A stretch of DNA of 13,460 nt. Origin: Pseudomonadota bacterium. GTDB taxonomy: Bacteria; Pseudomonadota; Gammaproteobacteria; Burkholderiales; Burkholderiaceae_D. The stretch is taken from contig JAEZHR010000358.1 of assembly GCA_023416415.1 (NCBI GenBank), positions 1 to 13,460 of the forward strand, read 5' to 3'. How positions within the stretch are numbered: the first letter of the stretch is position 1; the number at the start of each line of letters is the position of its first letter. Below are positions 1 through 5,660 of this stretch, piece after piece. Made by a program: the position numbers and the translations under genes. The notes beneath the pieces are model-generated. The model did no database searches. It was not told the origin of the DNA and was given only the letters and a program-made list of their open reading frames with translations.

Positions 1-507
1 TGATATATGTGCATGTGCATCAGCGGGAGGCTGGCTTCGCATGGCGCGTTGTAGCGCAACCAGATTCGCAGGAACGTGCAGCAATCCTGCCTTCAGGCGG
101 TGCGCCATTGCAGCGCGAGCATGTCTCAAAAGGAATTTGGTGGTGCTCCGTTGAGGTCTTGCTGAGCAATTGCGGAGAGGAAAATGGCCTTTCGGGGCGC
201 GCTGGCATGCACGCGTTGAATGTCAAGGCAGGCAGGTTCACGTGCTCAAGAGGCCGCTTCCAGGCAAGATGGGCAAGGCGCGCCGAGACATCGGCGACAC
301 GTTCTTGCCGCTGCCGGTACGCCCGGATCTTCAAACCTGTTGCACGTATCAAGCTGAAGATCTGTGGCTGTTCGGCAAACGGAACTGCATGCCGGATGGC
401 CGCTGCGAACCCAGTTTCGTTACCCCGGTGCGCTGGAGCGAGTGCGAACGGATCGGCTGGCGCCTCAGGACGGGACAGGCTTGATCTTCGATATTGCGCA
501 GTGGTGC
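1..507. other. Stretch without a confident gene
   Basis: No reading frame on either strand here has a recognisable domain. A minus-strand frame opens with GTG only a few bases after the dapF stop and runs to position 20 (187 codons), but it starts on top of a perfect hairpin, has no Shine-Dalgarno sequence and its product is rich in Arg, Ala and Pro without motifs, so I read it as spurious. In many Burkholderiales dapF is followed by a DUF484 gene and xerC; neither is visible. No tRNA-like arms were found. Apart from the weak small frame listed separately, I see nothing in this stretch. Confidence 0.5.
170..484 (+). CDS. Possible small hypothetical protein
   Basis: This is a 104-residue frame starting at TTG, and I do not recognise its product. 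The second half (from about residue 33) has mostly G or C in third codon positions and a fairly balanced composition, with several Cys and Trp residues. The first part looks less coding-like. There is no Shine-Dalgarno sequence and no good start codon. It lies convergent to dapF and ends about 24 bases before the hairpin that follows dapF. It could be a real small gene, the remnant of a longer one, or chance. Confidence is low. Confidence 0.2.
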   Translation: MRRGKWPFGARWHARVECQGRQVHVLKRPLPGKMGKARRDIGDTFLPLPVRPDLQTCCTYQAEDLWLFGKRNCMPDGRCEPSFVTPVRWSECERIGWRLRTGQA

Positions 508-544
508 CGCTCTCTACGAAGCGAAGCACATCGCGTAGAGAGCG
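508..544 (-). terminator. Hairpin downstream of dapF, possible terminator
   Basis: An 11-bp perfect inverted repeat (CGCTCTCTACG at 508-518 and CGTAGAGAGCG at 534-544) encloses a 15-base loop. On the dapF strand it lies 44 bases past the stop codon, where an operon terminator would be expected. No T run follows on either strand, so it is not a classical intrinsic terminator. It may act as a 3' stabilising hairpin or a Rho-assisted end. Confidence 0.45.
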
Positions 545-587
545 CCGGAAGTGGATGGAGCGGTGGCGCGCGTCCGGCAGCACCCGC

Positions 588-1439
588 TCAAATCTCGATC
601 TCGCCCTCGAAAACGCTGACGGCCGGTCCGGTCATCATTACCGGACGATCTTCGCCCTCCCAGGCAATGGACAGTTCGCCACCGAGCGTGGATACGCTGA
701 CCGGGGAATCCAGCAGGCCGCGCCGGATGCCGGCCACGGCGGCAGCGCAGGCGCCTGTGCCGCAAGCGAGCGTTTCGCCGGCGCCGCGCTCGAAGACACG
801 CAGACGGATGTGATGGCGGTCGAGCACTTGCATGAAGCCGGCATTGACGCGCCGCGGGAAGCGGGGATGGTGTTCGATTGCGGGGCCATCCTGCGCGACC
901 GGGGCTGAATCGACGTCGGGCACGACCTGGACCGCGTGCGGATTGCCCATCGAGACGGTCGAGAACCAGCAGGTCCGGCCATTGATCTCCAGCGGCCACA
1001 CGATGTCGTTTCCTTCGCCGCGCCCTTCGAGATCGCTGGCGTCAAAGGGAACGCGCTCAGGTTCGAGAATGGGCGCGCCCATGTCCACCGTCACGCGTCC
1101 GTCTTCTCCAAGAGTCGGCGCGATCACGCCTGCCAGGGTCTGGACGCGAATGGTACGCTTGCTGGTGAGGCCCTTGTCGGTGACGAACCTGACGAAGGCG
1201 CGTGCACCGTTGCCGCACTGCTCGACTTCGCCGCCGTCCGCATTGAAGATGCGATAGCGAAAGTCGACGTCAGGGGATGCTGCTGCTTCCACCACCAGCA
1301 TCTGGTCAGCGCCCACGCCGAAGCGACGGTCCGCCAGCGCCTTCCACTGTTCCGGGCCGAAATCGATCTTCTGATTGATGGCATCGATGACGACGAAGTC
1401 GTTGCCGGCTCCGTGCATCTTGGTGAACTTGAGTTTCAT
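588..1439 (-). CDS. dapF: Diaminopimelate epimerase
   Basis: This cytoplasmic enzyme converts LL- to meso-2,6-diaminopimelate, the last step before lysine and the source of the cross-linking residue of Gram-negative peptidoglycan. The product is 283 residues, the usual family length. It opens with the typical KFTKMHGAGNDFVV start. The two catalytic cysteines of this cofactor-independent racemase are present: Cys75 in EQCGNGAR and Cys226 in ETLACGTGAC. The ATG at 1439 is fixed by the family N-terminus. The gene lies 9 bases after the stop of the upstream acyltransferase gene and is probably co-transcribed with it. No strong Shine-Dalgarno sequence is visible, so translation may be coupled. The identification is secure. 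Confidence 0.98.
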   Translation of the reverse strand: MKLKFTKMHGAGNDFVVIDAINQKIDFGPEQWKALADRRFGVGADQMLVVEAAASPDVDFRYRIFNADGGEVEQCGNGARAFVRFVTDKGLTSKRTIRVQTLAGVIAPTLGEDGRVTVDMGAPILEPERVPFDASDLEGRGEGNDIVWPLEINGRTCWFSTVSMGNPHAVQVVPDVDSAPVAQDGPAIEHHPRFPRRVNAGFMQVLDRHHIRLRVFERGAGETLACGTGACAAAVAGIRRGLLDSPVSVSTLGGELSIAWEGEDRPVMMTGPAVSVFEGEIEI

Positions 1440-1448
1440 GGAGCCCGA

Positions 1449-2333
1449 TTATAGAGGTGCCGATGGTGTTTCATAGACGCTTGGCTCGCCCGCCGGACGC
1501 GTCTTGAAGCGTTTGTGCGTCCAGAAGTATTCGGCCGGGTGTTCACGCACGCGGTCTTCGATGAAGGCGTTCATGCGGCGCGTCGCGGCAGCGATGTCCG
1601 GGCCCGGGTAATCTTCCCAGGCCGGGTAGAAGCTGACCTTCCAGCCACGATAGCCGGGCAGGAAGCTGGCCACGACAGGCACCACTTTCGCGCCCGTTGC
1701 TGCGGCGATACGTGCCGGGGCCGTCAGGGTTGCGGCCGGCACGCCGAAGAAGGGCACGAACTCCGAATCTTTTTTTCCGAAATCCATGTCCGGCAGCATG
1801 AAGAATGGCAGACCTTCGCGCATCGCACGGATGATGGGCTTGACGCCTTCCTGGCGCGCGATCAGCTTGGCCGGGCGAAAGCGCAGGCGGCCGCGTCGCA
1901 GGGCTTCGTCAAACACCGAATTCTGCTGGCGTGAGTAGATCGAGCAGGCATTGGTCTCCAGCGCCACAGCCACGCCGGCCACGTCCAGACAGACGAAGTG
2001 CGGGCACAGCAGAATGGTCGGGCCGGATTTCAGCACGTCGTGCGGCAACGGCTGGTCGACCACTATCAGGCGCCGCAGGCGCGCTTCGCTGCCCCACCAT
2101 AGAACACCGCGCTCGACCACGCTGCGCGCGTACGACTGGAAATGCTGGCGCGCAATGCGGTGCCGCTCCTCCTCGGAGCGTTCCGGCATGCACAGGCGCA
2201 AGTTGGTCAGAGTGATACGGCGGCGCTTCTTGAGCAGCAAGAACAGCACGGCACCGATGCCTTCGCCGATGCGCCCGAGTATGGACAGGGGCAGCCAGTG
2301 CAGCAGCCACATGATAAACAGCAGCAATCTCAT
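1449..2333 (-). CDS. Lipid A biosynthesis acyltransferase (LpxL/LpxM family), second copy
   Basis: This 294-residue member of the LpxL/LpxM (HtrB) family transfers a secondary acyl chain from acyl-ACP onto the lipid A precursor at the inner face of the inner membrane. Residues 1-35 form the N-terminal membrane anchor. The catalytic HX4D motif is His112 to Asp117 (PHFVCLDVAG). Further family landmarks are YSRQQN and the segment FMLPDMDFGKKDSEFVPFFG. The ATG at 2333 overlaps the stop codon of the preceding paralogue (ATGA), which points to translational coupling, so I reject longer in-frame extensions upstream. The closeness of dapF suggests an envelope-precursor operon. Which chain and position it acylates cannot be read from sequence alone. 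Confidence 0.93.
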   Translation of the reverse strand: MRLLLFIMWLLHWLPLSILGRIGEGIGAVLFLLLKKRRRITLTNLRLCMPERSEEERHRIARQHFQSYARSVVERGVLWWGSEARLRRLIVVDQPLPHDVLKSGPTILLCPHFVCLDVAGVAVALETNACSIYSRQQNSVFDEALRRGRLRFRPAKLIARQEGVKPIIRAMREGLPFFMLPDMDFGKKDSEFVPFFGVPAATLTAPARIAAATGAKVVPVVASFLPGYRGWKVSFYPAWEDYPGPDIAAATRRMNAFIEDRVREHPAEYFWTHKRFKTRPAGEPSVYETPSAPL

Positions 2334-3166
2334 GCAGCCTCCGGGGCGGCGACGCCTGCCGGCGCCTTGTAACGGTTGTAGCTCCAGAAATACTGTTCCG
2401 GGCAATGAGCGATCAGTTCTTCCATGGCTGCGTTGACGGCACGCGCCTGCTCGGCTGCCGAACCTTCCAGCGGACGCTCCAGGCGCTTGATGCGGATGCG
2501 GAAACCGCCGCGCACACGCAAACCGTAGGCGACGATGATCGGAGCACCGGTCATCTGCTGCAGCTTGGCGGGCAGGGTCATCGTGTAGGCGGGTTTGCCG
2601 AAGAAATTGGCCCAAACGCCTTCCCCCTGCTGTGGCACCTGGTCGGGCAGCAGCCCGATGGCGCCGCCTTGCTTGAGCGTCTTGAGCAGCGTGCGCACGC
2701 CGGAGAGAGTGGCGGGCGCCAGGGTCAGGCGGCGCCGGGCACGCGCGCCTTCGAGCAGAGGTTTCAGAGCAGCTTTCCGCGGAGGACGGTAGAGCACGCT
2801 CATCGGCATGCGCGTCGCAACGACCTGGGCGGTGACTTCGAAGCAGCCGAGGTGCGGCGTGAGGAAGATCAGGCCGCGACCTTCGGCCAGCGTGCGTTCG
2901 ATCAGCGGCCAGTCTTCGAGGATGGCTGCATCGAGCAGGCGTCGTTCGGAGGCGAACCAGACAAAAGGCAGTTCGGCCACGTTCTTGCCGGTTTCTCCGA
3001 TGGCGCGCCGCAATAATCCCGCGTAGCCGGCACGGGCCATGTTTTCCTTCATCCGGCGACGATAAGTGGGAGAGGTCAGGTAGACGCTCCAGCCGAGCAC
3101 TGCGCCGAATGCGTGCAGCCAGGACAGAGGCAGCGCAGACAGCAGGCGAAACAGGGTGACGAGCAT
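2330..3166 (-). CDS. Lipid A biosynthesis lauroyl acyltransferase (LpxL family), first copy
   Basis: This is the first of two tandem LpxL-type acyltransferases, 278 residues from the ATG at 3166. It has an N-terminal hydrophobic anchor (residues 2-30), the family segment SPTYRRRMKENMARAGY, and the catalytic HX4E dyad His105 and Glu110 in TPHLGCFEVTAQ. The later block LLPDQVPQQGEGVWANFFGKP is also typical. Membership of the family is clear, while assignment as LpxL rather than LpxM or LpxP is inference. The ATG at 3166 gives the usual N-terminus. An in-frame GTG at 3223 would add a charged 19-residue leader absent from the family and sits in the divergent promoter region, so I reject it. No clear Shine-Dalgarno sequence precedes 3166. 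Confidence 0.93.
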   Translation of the reverse strand: MLVTLFRLLSALPLSWLHAFGAVLGWSVYLTSPTYRRRMKENMARAGYAGLLRRAIGETGKNVAELPFVWFASERRLLDAAILEDWPLIERTLAEGRGLIFLTPHLGCFEVTAQVVATRMPMSVLYRPPRKAALKPLLEGARARRRLTLAPATLSGVRTLLKTLKQGGAIGLLPDQVPQQGEGVWANFFGKPAYTMTLPAKLQQMTGAPIIVAYGLRVRGGFRIRIKRLERPLEGSAAEQARAVNAAMEELIAHCPEQYFWSYNRYKAPAGVAAPEAA

Positions 3167-3188
3167 CAAGAATAGGGCATTCGCCCGT

Positions 3189-3216
3189 TTGTCAAAATTT
3201 TGCAGACGCGTAAAAT
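3189..3216 (+). promoter_or_regulatory. Predicted sigma70 promoter of metK
   Basis: The -35 box TTGTCA (3189-3194) and the -10 box TAAAAT (3211-3216) each match consensus at five of six positions, and the spacer is 16 bp. Transcription would start near 3223, giving a 5' leader of about 150 nt before metK. The spacer contains the 10-bp palindrome CAAAATTTTG (3193-3202), a possible operator. On the opposite strand a TGCTATTTT extended -10 (around 3212-3220) overlaps this -10 box and may serve the acyltransferase operon. Confidence 0.6.
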
Positions 3217-3222
3217 AGCACA

Positions 3223-3374
3223 CTGTGTTGCCTGGAACGGCCCGAAAGCCGGAGCATGCAACCGTCCGCCGAGTTAATCAGACAACTTGCGAGGCGGAAT
3301 AGAAATCTCGCTAAAGCGTCGCAGGCTCGTTCAATTGGCCGCGACATGGTCAACTCAAATGAATGAGAACTGCG
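3223..3374 (+). promoter_or_regulatory. Structured 5' leader of metK, candidate regulatory RNA
   Basis: Between the predicted start of transcription and the metK ATG, the leader can form a hairpin with outer stem TCCGCC (3265-3270) / GGCGGA (3293-3298) and inner stem AGTT (3272-3275) / AACT (3284-3287). A competing stem GCGAG (3289-3293) / CTCGC (3307-3311) shares a base with the outer stem, so the two cannot form together. A further GTCGC (3318-3322) / GCGAC (3341-3345) pairing lies downstream. I could not match the leader to a SAM or SAH riboswitch class. Regulation is inference from the structure, the leader length and the gene it precedes. Confidence 0.4.
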
Positions 3375-4541
3375 ATGTCCCAATCCCAATATCTGTTCAC
3401 CTCCGAGTCCGTCTCCGAAGGCCATCCCGACAAGGTGGCGGATCAGATCTCCGATTCCATCCTCGACGCCATCCTGGAACAGGATCCGAAGGCACGCGTG
3501 GCCGCCGAAACGCTGTGCAACACGGGGCTGGTGCTGCTGGCCGGCGAAATCACGACGACCGCCAACGTCGACTACATCAAGATTGCGCGCGACACCCTGA
3601 AGCGCATCGGTTATGACGATGCCGCTTTCGGCATTGACTGCAATACCTGCTCGGTGCTGGTGGCCTACGACAAGCAGTCGCCCGACATCGCCCAGGGCGT
3701 TGACGAGGGTAAGGGCCTCGATCTTGATCAGGGCGCCGGCGATCAGGGCCTGATGTTCGGCTATGCCTGCAACGAGACGCCGGAACTGATGCCGGCCGCA
3801 ATCTATTATTCGCACCGCATCGTCGAACGTCAGGCGCAACTACGCAAGGATGGCCGTCTGCCCTGGCTGCGTCCGGACGCCAAGTCGCAGGTGACGCTGC
3901 GCTACGTGGGCGGCAAGCCGGTGGGTATCGACACCATCGTGTTGTCGACCCAGCACAGCCCGGATATGGAACACAAGCAGATCGAGGAAGCCGCGATCGA
4001 GGAAATCATCAAGCCGGTCGTGCCGCAGGAATGGCTGACGAACACGCGCTACCTGATCAATCCGACCGGTCGTTTCGTGATCGGCGGACCGCAGGGGGAT
4101 TGTGGATTGACCGGTCGCAAGATCATCGTCGACACCTACGGCGGCGCAGCACCGCACGGCGGCGGCGCATTCTCCGGCAAGGACCCGACCAAGGTTGACC
4201 GTTCGGCTGCCTATGCCGGCCGCTACGTCGCCAAGAACATCGTCGCGGCCGGGCTGGCCGAGCGTTGCCAGATCCAGGTGTCCTATGCCATCGGCGTGGC
4301 GCGTCCGACCTCCGTCATGGTCACCACCTTCGGTACCGGCAAGATCAGCGACGAGCAATTGTCGGCACTGGTGCAGGAGCTGTTCGACCTGCGCCCGAAG
4401 GGCATCATCCAGATGCTCGATCTGCAGCGCCCGATTTACGCCAAGACCGCCGCCTACGGCCACTTTGGTCGGGAGGAGCCGGAATTCACCTGGGAGCGCG
4501 CCGACAAGGCCGCCGCCCTGCGTGCTGCAGCCGGGCTGTAA
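3375..4541 (+). CDS. metK: S-adenosylmethionine synthetase
   Basis: MetK condenses methionine and ATP to S-adenosylmethionine, releasing phosphate and pyrophosphate, in the cytoplasm. The 388-residue product closely follows the E. coli protein. It has the N-terminal ESVSEGHPDK (His17, Asp19), the signature GAGDQGLMFGYA (120-131), the P-loop-like GGGAFSGKD (262-270) and the ending AAYGHFGREE. I chose the ATG at 3375 because MSQSQYLFTSES matches the family start. An in-frame ATG at 3363 adds four residues and cannot be excluded, and an out-of-frame ATG sits at 3359. The Shine-Dalgarno sequence (GAGAA, 3365-3369) is weak. It is divergent from the acyltransferase operon and lies 53 bases before the M14 peptidase gene, with no strong terminator between them. 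Confidence 0.98.
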   Translation: MSQSQYLFTSESVSEGHPDKVADQISDSILDAILEQDPKARVAAETLCNTGLVLLAGEITTTANVDYIKIARDTLKRIGYDDAAFGIDCNTCSVLVAYDKQSPDIAQGVDEGKGLDLDQGAGDQGLMFGYACNETPELMPAAIYYSHRIVERQAQLRKDGRLPWLRPDAKSQVTLRYVGGKPVGIDTIVLSTQHSPDMEHKQIEEAAIEEIIKPVVPQEWLTNTRYLINPTGRFVIGGPQGDCGLTGRKIIVDTYGGAAPHGGGAFSGKDPTKVDRSAAYAGRYVAKNIVAAGLAERCQIQVSYAIGVARPTSVMVTTFGTGKISDEQLSALVQELFDLRPKGIIQMLDLQRPIYAKTAAYGHFGREEPEFTWERADKAAALRAAAGL

Positions 4542-4594
4542 TTTCGATTCGCCGCCCTTCCATCAGGCAAGGGGGACAGGGTAAGCTGTCGTTC

Positions 4595-5500
4595 ATGCGC
4601 ACTGTCATCCTTGCCTTTCTTGCTTCCCTTTCCTTCGGATTCTCCGTCCCTGCAATCGCCGACCAGTCAATGACGGTCGGCGAGGCCTGCAGGCGCATCA
4701 GCGCGCGCCTGGCCAGCGTAAGCATGGACTTGTGCGAGCGCAGCCAGTTGAAGCTGACCGGCGCGGTATCCCACAACGACTTTCCCATCCTGATGCGCTC
4801 CGTGCCCGCGGCCTCGCCTTCCGACAAGGAAGAGCCGATCCGCGTGCTGCTGATCGGCGGCATCCATGGCGACGAGCTGACGTCGATCTCGGTCGTTTTT
4901 CAGTGGATGGAGCTGCTCGATACGCCGCAGGCGCGGAAACTTCACTGGCACATCGCGCCGCTTGTCAATCCGGATGGGTTGTTCGCCAAGCCCGCGCAGC
5001 GCATGAACGCACGCGGCGTTGACCTGAACCGCAACTTCCCGACGCCCGGCTGGGAACACGATTCGCGCACCTACTGGGTCAAACGTACCGGGCGGGATCC
5101 GCGTCGTTACCCGGGGGACGCTCCGCTTTCAGAGCCGGAATCGCGCTGGCTGGACGAGGAAATGGCACGCTTCCGACCGGACGTGATCATTTCGGTGCAT
5201 GCTCCTTTCGGCATCCTCGACTTCGACGGACCGCGCACGCCGCCGCGCAAGTTCGGACGGCTTCACCTGAGTCAGTTGGGTGTCTATCCCGGTTCGCTCG
5301 GCAACTACGGCGGTGTGCACAAGAAGGTGCCGGTGATCACGATCGAGCTGCCCAACGCGAGCACCATGCCGCCCAAGGCGGAAATGCTGCGCATCTGGCG
5401 CGATATGCTGGGCTGGATCGAGCGGCACGGGCAGGGCGGGCCAGAGCTGATTCCGGTCGGCGGTCGACCTGCATCAGAGACGGCGCTGATTGATCACTGA
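4595..5500 (+). CDS. Exported M14 zinc carboxypeptidase, MpaA-like (murein peptide amidase)
   Basis: This 301-residue M14 metallopeptidase is closest in motifs to murein peptide amidase A, which cleaves the gamma-D-Glu to meso-diaminopimelate bond in murein tripeptides. Zinc ligands are His91 and Glu94 (GGIHGDE) and His202 (SVHAP). NPDG (125-128), GVDLNRNFP (141-149) and SEPES (179-183) match MpaA, and the catalytic Glu251 is in TIELP. Residues 1-22 form a clear signal peptide (MRTVILAFLASL onward, likely cut after AIA before DQ), so the mature enzyme should be periplasmic, whereas E. coli MpaA is cytoplasmic. The ATG at 4595 is the start that includes this signal; a G-rich stretch upstream is only a poor ribosome site. 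The family is certain, while the exact substrate is inferred. Confidence 0.85.
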   Translation: MRTVILAFLASLSFGFSVPAIADQSMTVGEACRRISARLASVSMDLCERSQLKLTGAVSHNDFPILMRSVPAASPSDKEEPIRVLLIGGIHGDELTSISVVFQWMELLDTPQARKLHWHIAPLVNPDGLFAKPAQRMNARGVDLNRNFPTPGWEHDSRTYWVKRTGRDPRRYPGDAPLSEPESRWLDEEMARFRPDVIISVHAPFGILDFDGPRTPPRKFGRLHLSQLGVYPGSLGNYGGVHKKVPVITIELPNASTMPPKAEMLRIWRDMLGWIERHGQGGPELIPVGGRPASETALIDH

Positions 5501-5523
5501 ATGCAGGGTGCCTGAGCTATAAT
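5495..5523 (+). promoter_or_regulatory. Predicted promoter of the ahcY riboswitch transcript
   Basis: A perfect TATAAT -10 box lies at 5518-5523. The -35 region at the usual spacing (about 5495-5500, CACTGA) is poor and overlaps the stop codon of the upstream peptidase gene. A start about seven bases after the -10 box, near 5530, places the 5' end just ahead of the riboswitch aptamer, which supports the call. Confidence 0.65.
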
Positions 5524-5533
5524 CGCCGCTTCC

Positions 5534-5627
5534 AAGGAGCGTTGCAGCCCTGTCATTTCGACCGGGGTCAGGCTTGGATTTCCGGGGCAGGCATTTCACG
5601 CTTGTCCCACGCAACGGCGCTCACGTT
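5534..5627 (+). promoter_or_regulatory. S-adenosylhomocysteine (SAH) riboswitch
   Basis: The leader shows the hallmarks of the SAH riboswitch class. A conserved 5' strand GGAGCGTTGCAG (5536-5547) pairs with the conserved 3' strand GCAACGGCGCTC (5611-5622) to form P1. P2 is CCC (5548-5550) / GGG (5564-5566) with inner GTC (5552-5554) / GAC (5560-5562). The conserved CAGGCTTGG follows at 5569-5577. The optional P3 hairpin is GGGGCAGGC (5584-5592) / GCTTGTCCC (5600-5608), nine pairs including two G-U. In this class SAH binding raises expression of SAH-recycling genes; here ahcY starts 33 bases further on. Confidence 0.95.
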
Positions 5628-5660
5628 ACTTTTTTCTTATTCATCGGAAAGGAGGGCGTG
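5618..5660 (+). promoter_or_regulatory. Expression platform and ribosome binding site of ahcY
   Basis: A strong Shine-Dalgarno sequence AAGGAGG (5649-5655) precedes the ATG at 5661. The 3' strand of the aptamer P1 (CGCTC, 5618-5622) can pair instead with GGGCG (5654-5658), covering the end of the Shine-Dalgarno sequence. This would make a translational on-switch: SAH stabilises P1 and frees the ribosome site. A run of six T (5630-5635) also follows a weak AACG/CGTT hairpin (5613-5627), so a transcriptional component is possible. Both models are inference. Confidence 0.5.

Noticed and set aside
1..22. ATGTGC repeat near the left edge as a possible operator or attachment site.
   Set aside because: It is only two short copies at the window edge with imperfect symmetry and no context.
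20..583. Minus-strand frame of 187 codons after dapF.
   Set aside because: GTG start inside the region leading into the hairpin, no ribosome site, no recognisable motif and shadow-like composition. It is not the expected DUF484 protein.
1448..1453. A perfect TATAAT on the minus strand just upstream of dapF.
   Set aside because: It overlaps the stop codon of the upstream gene, has no -35 box at 16-18 bp, and would start transcription about two bases before the dapF ATG. More likely chance within an operon.
4555..4573. CCCTT/AAGGG hairpin after metK as a terminator.
   Set aside because: The stem is only five base pairs with a nine-base loop and no T run, so it is too weak to call.
5574..5660. 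In-frame upstream extension of ahcY from position 5574.
   Set aside because: It runs through the riboswitch aptamer, whereas the ATG at 5661 has a strong Shine-Dalgarno sequence and gives the family N-terminus.
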